Assembly (NCBI GenBank): GCA_004431415.1
Contig: QPMI01000269.1
Span: 1-64,000 of the forward strand
From: Cyanophora paradoxa
Lineage: Eukaryota; Glaucocystophyceae; Cyanophorales; Cyanophoraceae
Direction of reading: 5' to 3'
DNA length: 64,000 bases
Of the stretch, positions 45,201 through 56,497 are shown in pieces. Below the pieces are notes generated by a model. It had not been told where the DNA came from. It saw nothing but the letters and a program-made list of their open reading frames with translations, and searched no databases. Position numbers and translations under genes: made by a program. How positions within the stretch are numbered: the first letter of the stretch is position 1; every line of letters starts with the position of its first letter.

Positions 45201-47581
45201 GGGGGGGGCTGGGGGGGGGGGGGGGGGGGGCTGGCGCACGGATCTCGAGAGAGCGGCGGCGGTTAACGGAGGAGGGGAAGCGGCGGGAGGGGAGGGGCCG
45301 GGCAAAGGCTGCCCGCGGTGTGGCGAGGGCCCGAGGAGCCCGAGGCGGCCGAGTCGTCCCCCGAGTTCTCCCCGAGTCCCCGTCCGGCGCCGCGGGCCGG
45401 CCCCGCGGGCCCCGCGCGGCGACGGCGGGGCCATGGAGCCCATGAGGCCGCCCTGCGCCGCGGGGGCCGTCGCCGGGCGCCCCCACCGCCAGCAGCGACG
45501 GCGCAGACGCCGAGATCTGCGCAGCGCGTCACGCGCGCCGGCGCGGCGCGATGGGGCGGGGCGCGCGTCGGCGGGGTGAAGCCGAGGGAGGGCGCCGCGT
45601 CGGCGGTGCGGGCGCGGCGGCGCTGCTCCTCCCAGCGCCGCCGCCGCCGCGCCAGCAGGTCCGTCACCTCGTCCCCCGTCGGCGGCGGCTGCGCGCCGCG
45701 TCAGCGGGCGGGCGGGGCGGTGCGAGGCGGAGCAGACGTCGCCGGAGTCGAAGCCGGGGTCGTCGGGGCGCAGGGGAGGGCGACGGAGAGGCCGCCCGGG
45801 CCGGTCCCGCCGCGCGCCGCGAGCTCCCGCGCGTGCTCCTCCCGCGCCTGCGGCAGGGGACTCGGGCGGGGGCGATGGGGCGGGGTCGGGCGGGGGCGCG
45901 GGGCGGACGCGGCGGTGGTGGACGACGATGGAGCGGTAGTCGAGGGGCACCGCGTCGCCCTCCCGCACGAACTGGCACACCGGGCACAGGTAGCACTTCC
46001 CTGCGCCCCGAGGGCCGTCCGCCCCCGCGTCGGCCCCCGCCGCCGCTGCGCTGGGAGGGCGCGGGGGCGGCACCGCGGAGCAGCATGAACTTGCGGCGCG
46101 AGATGGAGTCGTTCTTGCGGGCCCCCGCGAGCTGCGGGCGGGATCAGGCGGGGGCGCGGGGGGGAGGCCGGGGTGGCGCGCGCCCGCTTGAAGAGGGTCT
46201 GGACGTTGACGGACTCGGAGAGGGGCAGGGGCACGTTCTCCTCGCCCCGCAGCCGCAGCGACGAGCAGTAGAGGAAGTTGATGCGGGAGGCGATGTCCAC
46301 CTGCGCCCCCGCCCCGCGCCCCGCTCGCGCGGCGGCCGGGGCGCGGGGCGGGGCGGGCGGGGCCGGGGCGGGCCTTGAAGTAGAGGACCATGCGGACGAT
46401 CTCGTAGCGCAGCGGGCTGCAGGGCGCCTCAGGCGAGCGGCGCGCGGGCTCGGGGCGCGGGGCCGGGGCCGGCCTGCAGTCGCGGAGGTGGCGGACGACG
46501 GCGGCGCAGATGCCCCGGAGGTGCCGCGGGAAGAGGTCCCCGTGCACGCTGTCTGCCCCCGCACCCCCCGCGTCGGCGGCGCCGCGGGCCCGGGGCGGGG
46601 CGTGCCGGGCCGGGGCCGCACTGAGCTCGGAGAGGTGGTGCTCCCCGTCGAAGGTCACCGCCCGGTCGTACCGGTCCACCACTGCCCGCCCGCCGCCCCG
46701 CTCGCTTCCGCCCGGGCCCGGCGCGGGGGCCGGGGCACAGGCGGGGCGGACCGGGGTCGGTGAGGTCGTGGCGGTTGACGCGCCGCTCCATCACGCACGC
46801 GTGCGGCGTCCACGTCACCCGCAGCACCTCTGAGCCCCATCCCGCCACGTCAGGCCGCCCGGCGCGGCGCGGAGCGGAGCGGGCGGGCGGGCGGGCGGGC
46901 GGGCCGTTCTTCGTGCCGCGCGGCTCGATGAACTTCTGGAGGATGCCGTCGTTGACCTTCTTGCGCCGGAAGACTGCGGCACGTCAGCGGCCGGCGCTCC
47001 GCGGCGCCGGACGGCCAGGATGGGGCCGGCCGCGCACGGAAGTCGTGGAGCCCCTTCTTGTCGAAGTACTCTGCGGCGCCCCGTCAGCGGTGGAGCCGGC
47101 GAGCCGGGCCGGGGCGGACGCACCAACGGCAGTCATCTGCTGACCGTCGTGGTCCAGGTAGTCACAAATGTACGTGGCAACGATGTCGCTCCCGCCGCTC
47201 GCCTGGCCCCCGAAAGCCTGCTCGATGTGCTTGTTCTGCGCCGGACGCTCAGCGGGCCGGGCCGTGGCGCCGGGCGGGGGACCCAGCCGGCAGTCGCGCC
47301 TTGAGGAGCTCCTTGTCCCGCAGCTCGAGCTGGTCGTCCGCCGTATGGAACCAGTACGCGGGGAGGCGAAACCTGCGCCGACATTCTCAGCGGAGGCGCC
47401 GTGGGGTCCGCGGGCGTGGGCGATGAGCAGATCTCGTATACCTGTATACAATGGTGTCGGGGATGCGGATCTTGAGGCCGGAGCCCGTCTTGATGCTCCG
47501 GAGGTAAAGATAGTGATACAGGGTGTCGATGACCCCGTCCCGCTTAAGCGGCGGGATGGTGAATGGTGGAGAAAGCGACAT
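42226..47581 (-). CDS. Large uncharacterised protein with N-terminal conserved region and CxxC motif
   Basis: I do not recognise a named family. From the ATG at 47581: MSLSPPFTIPPLKRDGVIDT then LYHYLYLRSIKTGSGLKIRI, DDQLELRDKELLKA, NKHIEQAFGGQASGGSDIVA then TYICDYLDHDG, VFRRKKVNDGILQKFIEPRG, VLRVTWTPHACVMERRVNRH then DLTD, YDRAVTFDGEHHLSEL, RYEIVRMVLYFK, VDIASRINFLYCSSLRL, ESVNVQTLFKR, KNDSISRRKFMLLRG, and KCYLCPVCQFVREGDAVPLD (C-x2-C-x2-C). These blocks look evolutionarily constrained, and the style resembles cilium-associated proteins, but that is a guess. The 3' half (45.5-42.2 kb) is Pro/Arg/Glu/Ala-rich with charged, probably coiled-coil stretches, ending ETRKSVDCWRP and SPAPPQ. One gene or two cannot be settled by eye. 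Confidence 0.5.
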
Positions 47582-48054
47582 AGCTAAGGTTTGTCGTTCA
47601 GCCGCGAGGCCCTCCCGCGCCTAATCGGTGCTGGATGTGCAATCCTAGCTGAGGCTTGAGCCCGCGTGGGCTGGGGCTTTGAAGTCCTCAAATGAGCTCT
47701 ACAATCTTCAACGAAGCTCTGGTGCCACGGTGCTCACCGCCGGCGCCAGGCCGGGGCACGCCCCGCACTCGCCGACTGAGCTAGCCGCAGGCGAGTCGAG
47801 CTGCAATCAGCGTACAAGATGATGACGGAGGCTGTGTGCTGCGCGGCGGGCCGCAAATCTTAATATAAATGCCCGAATGCACGTACTGGTAGACTTGTCT
47901 AGAATCGCGGGCTCGGCGCCCCGATAGACCATTTTCTTGGACAACCCAGGGGTACACGGTGCGAACAATGTGCCGACGTCGACGAGTCGACGTCAGTACG
48001 AATTCGAAGCCCCGCGCGCTCAGCGCTTCCTCCACATAATGTAGCTGCGTTCGG
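47582..48054. promoter_or_regulatory. Divergent intergenic region
   Basis: 473 bases between opposite ATGs at 47581 and 48055. A minus-strand tRNA D-arm-like string (GGCTAGCTCAGTCGG, about 47,772-47,786) is present, without T-arm. No TATA box seen. Confidence 0.35.
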
Positions 48055-49902
48055 ATGGCCTCGGAGGCGCAGCGCACCGACGCTGGCGACGAGCCGGGCG
48101 GCTGGCCATCTGAGGTGTTCGATGACGGGGAGGAGGCGCGGGCAGAGTCGTTGCACCTCGTGTGCCCCATCTGCCTTCTCGTGATGCGCGATCCAGTGCG
48201 TCAGCTTGCGTCCGTGCGATGCTTAGCTTCGACAGCCGGCTGACCCGCGCGTTCGCCGGCACGCGCGCAGACGTCGCTGCAGTGCTCGAACGACCACGCG
48301 CTGTGCTGGACGTGCGCGGAGGGCGTCGTGCGGGAGTCCGGCTTTCCGTTCCAGTACGAGTACCAGCGGGCGCAGCTGAAGTGCCCCGTGTGCCGCGAGG
48401 TGGTCGCGCAAGAGCGCATCGGCCGCTCCGCGTTCCGCGCCCGCCTCGTGAACGACCTCCGCGCCTGGTGCACCCGCCGCCTCCGCCCTTCCGCACTGGA
48501 CCTCACTCTTTGCAGCTGCCCGTCGCGGGAACGCGGATGCGGTTGGCGGGGTGCACTGTCCACCCTGACGGCGCACGCGATCTCTTGTTCCATCGGCCGG
48601 GAAGAGGCGCGGGCGGCCGCGGCCGAAGCGGAGCTGGAACAAGTCCGGCGGCGGCTCGAAGAGGCGGTCAAGTTCGGGGAGGAGGCGGCGGCGAGGCGGG
48701 GCGAGGCGGAGCGGCGGGCGGCAGCGGCCGAGGCGGAGTTGCGGTCGATGTGGCAGCGGCTGGCGGCGGCGGAGAAGCGGGGCGAGGAGGAGGCGGGGCG
48801 GCGGGCGGAGGCGGAGCGGCGGGCGCGGGCGCTGCAGGCGGAGGCGGCGGAGATGGACGAGCTGCGCGAGCACCTCGACGAGGCCCTCCGGGCCGCCGAC
48901 GAGGCCGCCGAGGCGCGCCTTGAGGCCGATGCGCGGGCGGCGGCCGCAGAGGCGGCGCTCGCAGAGTCGCACGGGCGGCAGGACGCGCAGCAGGTGGAGA
49001 TTCAGGCCCTCCGCCGGCAGCTCCTCCGCGCCAGCGCCGCCCCCGGCGCCGCCCTGGGACCTCCAGCGGCGCCCGGTGGCTCGGGGAGTGCGGCTCCTGC
49101 TGTTGCTGTTCCCGCGTCCGGGCCGGCGGGTCTTTCCACAGGGCCGTCCCTCCAGGCCTTCCTCGCGCGGCCGCCGCCTTCGGGGCGCGTGCGGGCCCGA
49201 TCGGAGGCGGCGGGAGGGGCGAGCGGGGCGGCGGCGCCAGCGCAGTCGGGGGAGGACGTGGAGGCCATGCGCCGGCGGCTCGAGCGGGCCCGCAGGGCGC
49301 CCGAGGCGCAGCCACCGGCGGCGGCGGCGGCTGGGGCGGCGGCAGGACCCAGGGGGGCTATCGGGAGCTCCTTGAGGAGTTCCTCGACTGGCGCCCCTCG
49401 TAGGCGGCCGCCGCCGGCGCCCAGCCTTTCAGCGTTCAAGCCGCCGCCGCCCGCCACCAGTGGCCCCGCCGCGCCCGGCACGTGCACGCAGAGGCGCGGC
49501 AGACGCCGGCGGCGTCTCCGGCGCCTTCTACCCCGGGGGCGGGCGTGTTGCCAGGCTGTGTCCGCTGCGTCTCCGGCCCGGCCCGGCGACCGACGACGCC
49601 GCCGGCCCGGCCGGTTTCGGCGGCTTCGGCGGCTTCGGCCTCGGCGGGGTGCGCGGCCGCCCGCCCGCCCCCCTCGCCTCGACCTCACGTTTTCGCAGGC
49701 GCCCCGCGGACCGCCCAAGAACCCGTTCGGGGCCTCGGCGCCCCCAGCCGCGACGCCCGTCTCCCCTGCATGGGGCCGGGGCCGGGGCCGGGGCCGGCGA
49801 GTGCTCAAGGGGCCGACCTTTGGGAGCCCCGCGGGGCCCGTGGCGCCATCCGCACCCGCGCCCCCCATGAATGTTCGAAGTTGCGTAAGACCGGTTAGCT
49901 AA
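48055..49902 (+). CDS. RING/TRAF-type zinc-finger protein with long coiled coil
   Basis: Probable E3 ubiquitin ligase. ATG at 48055. The RING starts LHLVCPICLLVMRDP, is cut by an intron with GTGCGTC donor and CGCTGCAG acceptor (about 48,197-48,281), and resumes CSNDHALCWTCAEGVV ... LKCPVCREVVAQERIGRSAF. A TRAF-like zinc finger follows (LCSCPSRERGCGWRGALSTL then TAHAISC), then about 150 residues of Ala/Glu/Arg coiled coil (about 48,600-49,010), and a Pro/Gly/Ala-rich tail with an FGGFGGFGLGG string in an alternative frame near 49,610, which may signal a further intron. A coiled coil after TRAF zinc fingers fits oligomerisation. No MATH domain is visible. Confidence 0.78.
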
Positions 49903-49967
49903 ATCATGCTATATTCTGTTATCATGAGTATCATAGTGTCATGTACTGTACACGCAAGTTAAGTAGC

Positions 49968-51724
49968 TTAAGTTAAGAACAATCGGAGGAGCCCCGTGAC
50001 GGCGGCCCTGCACGACGGACACGACTGCCGCACGAACTTCGCGGCGCAGCCTTCGCAGAGGCAGTGCCCGCACCTGCCGCGAAGGATCCGGAGCACGTGC
50101 GCGTAAGCACGAGAGCGCAGGCATGAGATCGCGATCGGCTCGGCGCACGGCTGGAGGGCGTGGTCGGGCTTCCTCTCGCAGCAGATGGGGCACTCGAGCG
50201 GGGCGCCGGCGGCGGCGCGCTCGGCGGCGGCGACCTGCTGCTGCCGCTCGCTGACGCGGGCGATGGCTCCCGAAAGCCTCGCGATGAGTGCCCCGAGCTC
50301 CGCTGAGCCGAGGCCCGCCAAGCTCGCCTCGTCGCAGCGGAGCGCCCCGCCCGCCCGCTCCTCCGCCGCCCGCAGCCGCCCGTGCTGCGCCCCGCCCACC
50401 GTCAGCTGCCGCGAGATCGAGGTCGGGCGCGGGGGCGCCGGGACGGGACCGCGGTGGCGAGCTCCTCGGCCTGCCTCCGCGCCTGTTCCTCCAGGCCCGC
50501 CGCCTGCCCCGCCCCATCAGCCGCGTTGCCCCTGCGGGCGCGCGGGGTGCTGGCCGTGCCTGCTGCTGGAGCCGGTCGGCGCGGCGTTCGGCGTCGGCGC
50601 GATTGCGCTCGGCCTGCACGCAAAGCATCACCGCCTCCTCCTTCTCCGCCTTCGCCGCCCGCCACCGCTGCTCGGCCGCCTGCGCCCGCGCGGCGAGCGC
50701 CGCCGCCGCCGGTCCCGCGCAGAGCGGCTCGAGCCCGTCCGGCGCGCTGGTGAACACCTGCACGCGGCGTCGGCACGGGCCGGCGAGGCGGGGGCGCGCG
50801 GGGCAGTGTGCAGGGCGGACGCGGCTGCCGAGGAGGCTCTCCGGGGGCAAGAAGAGCCCGAGCGGGGCGTTCCATATGGTGCAGGCGGTGAGGGCGGCCC
50901 GGCACCGCTCCGTGAACTGCGCCGCCGCCGTCCCGCAGTCGTGGATGTGCGAGTCCGCCACCTGCGCGCGCGGGGCGCCTTCAGGGAGGGGGGAAGGGGT
51001 ACGCGGGGGGGAGGGTCACCAGGACGGCGCACTCCTCAAAGAAGCCGCCGGAGACGCCGACGGGGCAGTTGAAGATCTCGCAGCCCGTGACGGAGCAGAC
51101 GCCGCGGGGCGCCCAGAAGCGCACCCCGCACGCCGATGTGGAGGCGCCGGCGGCGTTAAGGACGCGGGAGCGGGCGAGGACGAGGTGCGAGGCGAGGCAC
51201 TTCTCGCCGGCGGCGAAGACGCAGCCGGCGCCCCAGCCGTTCAGCTCGCAGTCGAGGAAGGACCAGCGGGAGCCGCTCCCCTCCAGCTCGACGCCCCCGG
51301 TGACGCTCAGGTTGCGCATCTGGAAGGAGCCGCCGTCGCCGACCACCCGGAGCAGCAGCGCCCCGTGCCCCTCCCGGCTCGCCCTCAGCGTGGCCGGCGA
51401 CCCGCCCGAGCTCGAGGCCGCGCCGCTGCTCTCAGCCCCGCGGATCGACACGCTGAAGCCGGAGATGTTCAGCTCCAGCGTCTGAATGCCAAGGTCGGGG
51501 CGCGCGACGCTGCAGTCGCCCTGGATGACGATTTCGATCTCGCGCCGGTTGCTGCTCGTCGCCGCCGACCACGCCGACGCGAGCGTGCTGAACACGTTGG
51601 GCTGAGCGGCTGCAGCTTGGGGGTCCACGTGCACGAAGCCGCGCCAGCAGATGTCCGGCTGTCTCTCCGGCGAAGGGGGAACCCGTCCGGGGCTTGCCGA
51701 CGCAAACGCCGATGCAGCTGCCAT
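49968..51724 (-). CDS. Parallel beta-helix protein with C-terminal RING finger
   Basis: From the ATG at 51724 the N-terminal half has the rhythm of right-handed beta-helix (PbH1) rungs: EIEIVIQGDCSVARPDLGIQ, LELNISGFSVSIRGAE, LLLRVVGDGGSFQMRNLSVT, VELEGSGSRWSFLDCELNGW, SHLVLARSRVLNAAGASTSA, GVCSVTGCEIFNCPVGVSGG, VADSHIHDCGTAAAQFTERC, LTACTIWNAPLGLF. A coiled coil follows (RWRAAKAEKEEAVMLCVQAE; ALIARLSGAIARVSERQQQV), and a C3HC4 RING closes the protein: LECPICCERKPDHALQPC, intron, GHCLCEGCAAKFVRQSCPSC, ending LLRLFLT. The intron (GTGCGCC to GGCAG) splits the RING at its cysteine-histidine pair. A beta-helix used for substrate recognition next to a ubiquitin-ligase module recalls FBXO11, though there the module is an F-box. 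Confidence 0.75.
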
Positions 51725-52160
51725 TCTGCGCCCGCCTCTAACGCCTGTCTGAGCCCGGAGCCGCCCCGCTGCGGGTCTGCTGTCGACGTTCGGTTCGCTC
51801 TGCGCTGTGCGCCGCGCGGCTCGTTCGAACGAAGGAGATCACCTTCGCTGCGAATGACTGACCGCTGCGACCGAGCCCTACCGCTGCGCGAGCTTGTCAG
51901 GTGACCGCTGCGCGTTTGATTCGAAGCCGCACGTACGTAAGTGTCGCACCTTGTAAGTGACGCTGCACGATGTGCGAGCTTGTCAGGTGCCAAGCTGTGC
52001 TCGACTGACCAGCGGCAAACGCTTCTACCCCGCCGCCTCGGTCGAAGGGTCTTCTACCCCCTCGCTCGTCACCTGACCCGCCGACTGACCTGTCTATAGA
52101 GCTACGCACACGGGACCACCGTGCTCTGCTGCTTTCAATACCGGGCTCCTGTGCGGGACG
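51725..52160. promoter_or_regulatory. Divergent intergenic region
   Basis: 436 bases between opposite ATGs (51724 and 52161). GCGAGCTTGTCAGGTGACCGCTGCG and GTGCGAGCTTGTCAGGTGCC share GCGAGCTTGTCAGGTG, a 16-base direct repeat near 51,888 and 51,975 that might be regulatory. Confidence 0.4.
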
Positions 52161-53538
52161 ATGGACGCGACGCTTTTCGAGCGGCGGCTGCAGCTGGCGA
52201 CCGAGCGAAGCAAGGCGAGAGCTTCATCGCGGCACTCGTTTCCCGCCTGATCCTCGCGCGCGTAGTTCGATGACCTGCAGACCGTGTTCGGCCTGGACGT
52301 GGGCGAGGAGCTGCTTCCATGGACCGCTGAGGACGATCCTGCTGTGGCGCGGCTGCTGGAGATGCGCAGACGTTTACATGAGCAGCACGTGCGTGCCGAG
52401 AATCTGCGGTCTGAGTTGGCGGTCGCACGCGCGGACCGCGAGGAGCACGGTGCGAACCGCGCTTGCTTGTCATGATCAGCGAAGTGCACGCTGTTCGATG
52501 ATCCCCCGCGGCCCGCGGTGCAGATCGGAGGGAGGCGGAGAGGCGGCGGGCGCAGGAGGAGGCGCAGCGGCTCGCCGAGGAGCGGCGGCGGCTGGAGCGC
52601 GAGGAGGAAGAGCGCTGGGAGCGGGAGCGCGAGGCGCAGCGGCAACGGGAGGAGCAGGCGCGCCGGCGCGAGGAGGAGGCGGAGCTGGAGCGCCTGCGGC
52701 TCGAGCAGGAGCGGCTCCAGCAGCAGATCCTCGCCGACCAGAGGCTCGGTGCGCCCCGGCAGTCCCGGCCCGTCGAGTCCGGCTCGGCGCCTGACTGGGC
52801 GCCCGCGGCGTGGCAGCGGAGAGCTTGCGGGTGCGGGAGTGCAGCATGTGCGCGACAGACATCCCCGAGGCCATCGTGTTCCAGGCGAGAGCATGCGCAT
52901 GCGCGCGCCGCCGTCCTCCCCCTCGCGCCGCTGAAGCGCGCGCAGGCGAGCTGCTGCGAGCACCAGTTCTGCTGGCCCTGCGCCGCAGTGTACGCGCGCA
53001 CCGAGATCGGCGCCGGCCGCCTCGAGCCGAAGGTGCGGGCTGCCGCGTCTGCCGTCGCTCGGGGCCTGTGGCGGCTCGGCGGGGGCGGTGACCGCCGGGG
53101 GCCGGTGCAGTGCCCGTCGACGGAGGAGTGCGAGGGGCGATGGAGGACGCTGGACCTGCAGGCGCACCCCGCCGGCCCCGGCCCCGTGCGCCGCCTCCTC
53201 ACCCCGCTGCAGAACGCGACGGGGGGCGAGATGGACGAGGCCATAGCCGCCGTCAGCCTGCGCAAGTACAGGGAGCAGGCCGGCGACGCCGTCTGGCGCG
53301 TACCTCCCCCCTCTCTCTCTCTTTCCCTTCGCTCACCGTCTTCCGGGGCGGAGCAGGCAGTGCCCGCGGCCGAACTGCAAGGGGATGCTCGAGGCGAGCG
53401 CCCTCCCGCCCGCGCCCCGCGCCCCGCGGCGCTCAGCTGCTCCCTCCGGCAGGTCGAAGCGGGCGTCGCGATGGTGCACTGCCCCTTCCCCACGTGCGGC
53501 TTCGCCTGGTGCAACGCCTGCAAGTGCCAGGTCAGTCT

Positions 53539-53569
<31 letters not shown>

Positions 53570-54056
53570 GCGCGCTCTCCACACCCCCCCCCCCCCCGCG
53601 CGCTCGTCCCCCCTCCCCCTTCCGCCACCCCCCCCCCTCCCCCCCTCCCTCCTTTCTGAATACGGTTTCGCAGTGGCACGCGGACACGACTTGCGAGCGG
53701 TTTCAGCAGTGGAAGCGCGACAACGGGAAGCAGGGCGAGGACGCGTGCGCGTACCCCACGCCTCACCCTCGCCCAAGCCCCGCTCCGCCTCCATCCGAGG
53801 CTCGCGCGCTGCGCAGCACGACGGCGTGGATCCGGCAGAACACGCGGCAGTGCGGGCGGTGCAGGGAGGCGGTGCAGAAGAACGGCGGCTGCAACTGCGT
53901 GCGCTGCCGGTGCGGCTACGAGCTCTGCTGGACCTGCGGCGGTGCGCTCCGCGGGGCCGGAATCCCGATCCCGAGGAGGCGCGCTCAGCGAGGGGCGCGT
54001 GCGCAGGTCCCGCGCAGGGCCACCGCCTCCCGTGCGGGCACCCGCTCTGGTCCTGA
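52161..54056 (+). CDS. RING-between-RING (RBR) E3 ubiquitin ligase 1
   Basis: RBR ligases transfer ubiquitin through a RING2 cysteine thioester. ATG at 52161 (MDATLFERRLQLATERSK), then a GC-AG intron and TVFGLDVGEELLPWTAEDDP. A Glu/Arg coiled coil follows (EEAQRLAEERRRLEREEEER). RING1: RECSMCATDIPEAIVFQ, GC-donor intron at 52,885, ASCCEHQFCWPCAAVY, CPSTEECEG. IBR: CPRPNCKG ... HCPFPTCGFAWCNACKCQ then WHADTTCERFQQWKRDN. RING2: TRQCGRCREAVQKNGGCNCV then RCRCGYELCWTCGG, where the first Cys of GGCN is the expected catalytic residue; the usual following His is Cys here. The protein ends GHRLPCGHPLWS. Introns carry poly-C tracts (about 53,540-53,660). Next to other ubiquitin-type genes on both sides. 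Confidence 0.88.
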
Positions 54057-54260
54057 TACCGATCATGAGCCGCTGCCTTTGTGCACTTCATTGTTCCCCC
54101 GCTCCCCTCGGAGCTCCCGCCCCTAGCTTCCCGCGCCCCTTTTCGAAAATTATCCCGTCTAGATCTTCTAAACTAGTACTGTACACGTAATTATAATTTC
54201 ATTATTTCAGCATGCTGCAGTTTCGATATTTCGCCGCATTAGAAAGCCGGCGCCCGCGGG

Positions 54261-56497
54261 CTATGCGTGGGGCTCGGCATGCTCGGGCCGCTGCCTGCCA
54301 GCCGCCACCAGTCTCTGCAGGGTGGCGAGGAAGCGCGCCCGCTCGGCGCACTGCGCCTTCATCGCCCCGTGATTCTCCCCGCAGCTGCCGCCGGCTGAGG
54401 GAAAGCGCGCGGGGAGCGGGCGGGCGGTGCCCACCTCGCGCTCGAGCGGGCGTCGCGGGCGACAAGCGCCCGGCGGCGTGCCTCCAGCTCCTCCGCCCGC
54501 CGCTCGTTGCTCGCCCTCAGCTCCGCCACCGCCGCCTGCGCCTGCGCGGCCTGCTGCGCCTGCGCGGCCGAGGAGCGAGCTCGAGCGGTGAGGGCGGAGG
54601 GCCTCGCCGGGCGATCGCGAGGGCGCGGCGGGTGCGCACCAGCTGCTCGCAGTGCGCGCGGAGGTCGGCGAGCTCGGCCGCCTCCCTCGCGCGCTCCCCG
54701 AGGGCCTCCTGCGCCCGCCGCTCCTCTTCCGCCCCCCGCCGCCCCCGCTCCTCCTCGCCCCGCCGCTCCTCCGCCTCCTCCGCGGACCGCGCGGACCCGG
54801 CGAGCGCCCGCCGCGCTTGCTCTATTTCGGCGAGCCTGGCTGACTCGGCGAGGGCGCGACGCTCCTGCTCTTCCTCCTCGCGCTGCCGCCTCTCCCGCTC
54901 CCGTACGGCGTCGATGGCGTCCCCCCTGCCGAGCGGGGCGGACGGCGGGGCCGACGGGCCAGCCGAGGAGCCGGCGGCCGGGGGCGGGCCGAGGCTCAGC
55001 TCGGCGAGGCGGACGACGGAGTTGAGCTCGTCCTGGGGGGTCTCGAGGAGGACCCGGCCGCCGAAGAGCTCCCGGCTGAGGTACGCCCGCAGCGCCCCCG
55101 CCCCCTCGAACTCGAGCGCCGCCGGCAGGCGGAGGCTCGCGCGGCTGCCGTCCGGCGAGAGCTCGTCCGGGCAGGGCAGCGGGTCGAGGAGGAGGGGGCG
55201 GCCCGGGGGGAGCGGCCCGCCCCACACGGCGAGCACGCTGTGCCGCATGAACGTGACGACCAGGGCGCGCAGAGGAGCCCCGGGCGAGGCTTCCAGCAGC
55301 TGCTCCAGGCTGTCGAGGCCCAGCGGGCAGAGCTGCGCGCGGGGCAGCGGTCGGAGGGGGCCGGAGGGGGCGCGGGGCGGGGCTCGGACCGTGCGCTGCA
55401 GAAGCTCGCTGCGGGGCTCGGCGAGGGAGAGGAGGGCGAGCGCGGGGAGCTCGCGCAGGACGGCGGCCTCCCCGTCCAGCGCGAAGAGCAGGCCGCTGAG
55501 CCGCGCCTCGCGCCCCCGGTCGCGGGACTCCCGCCCCGCGTCCTCCAGGGCCTGCCGCCGCCGCAGTCAGGGCGGGGCCCGGGTGCAGCCGGGCTCCGAC
55601 CCAGGGCGGGCGCACGTGCTTGAGGGCGCGGGCGGCGTCCTTGAGGGAGCCCAGCCTCTCGCCCGAGAGGAGCCGCGAGGCGGCGAAGAGGCAGGCGACG
55701 AGGCTCCACGGGCTGTCCCCGTCCGGGGCCGATCCCCACGCGCACTCGCTGCAAGCGTCTGCACCGCGAGTCACTCCCCGGCCTGGCGCAAGCAAGGAGC
55801 CGCTGCGCCGCACCGTATATCGTCGAGCGGGGAAGAGCAGAGGCCTCATGGACGTCGAGGAAGTTGTTCTGGTGAGGCTCGTCGCGATCCCTGTCGTGAG
55901 CCACCTGCGCGGGGACGTCAAGCTCGAGGCCGGCGGACCCGAGACGCGAGCTGCGCACCGAGCTCCGCCACAAGGCCTCGGCCCCGCCCTCGTAGCGGAC
56001 TCTGAAGCGGAAGAAAACCCGGCGCAGCGGCAGGTCCATGCGCAACTTCCACAGCACGCCCCGGGCGCTCGGGATCGCGGCCAGCGGCACCTCCCGCGCC
56101 CACTGCGCGCCGCCCCGCCCCGCCGCCATCAGGGATGCGCGGGGCGGGGCGGGGCGGGGCGGGGCGGGGGCACGTGGAGGTCGGGGTCGGGCCCAAAGGT
56201 GCCGACGGCGGCGACGGCCGCGACGCGCTCCCCGTCTGCGGCGCTCGGGTCCTCGTACGTGATGGTGGCTGTGCGGTACTGCCGCCGCGATTCCGCGTAC
56301 TCGTAGCATCGCGGAACGACCGGCAGCCCGTCCCCGGCTCTCTGCTTCTCCTTCTCCGAGTGCCCGATGCCAAAGATGTGCTTCACTTCCTTCACCCCCT
56401 CGTTCCATTTGCTCTTGACGGTGTCCAGAAACGTTGAATCCTCTGCGCGCGCCGCCCCTTGCCTTGCCACCGCAGCTGCGTACGTCTTCTCGCGCAT
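54261..56497 (-). CDS. Uncharacterised coiled-coil protein with beta-sandwich-like N-terminal part
   Basis: From an exon with MREKTYAAAVARQ (56497): SKWNEGVKEVKHIFGIGHSE, RCYEYAESRRQYRTATITYE, then VLWKLRMDLPLRRVFFRFRV followed by RYEGGAEALWRSSVR, AHDRDRDEPHQNNFLDVHE, SPWSLVACLFAASRLLSGER and SLKDAARALKHVR. The middle has the strand pattern and Trp/Arg spacing of carbohydrate-binding-like beta-sandwiches (CBM20-style), which I regard as weak. ALEFEGAGALRAYLSRELFG and LLETPQDELNSVVRLAELSL lead into a long Glu/Arg/Ala coiled coil and the end ENHGAMKAQCAERARFLATL. An acceptor precedes the first exon, so a 5' exon is likely; the minus-strand stretch at 56,524-56,781 with CIYCGRPGTEGHADICTGSC is a candidate. 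Confidence 0.5.

Noticed and set aside
47740-47800. tRNA D-arm-like string GGCTAGCTCAGTCGG on the minus strand
   Set aside because: No T-arm (GGTTCGANNCC-like) follows at the right distance.
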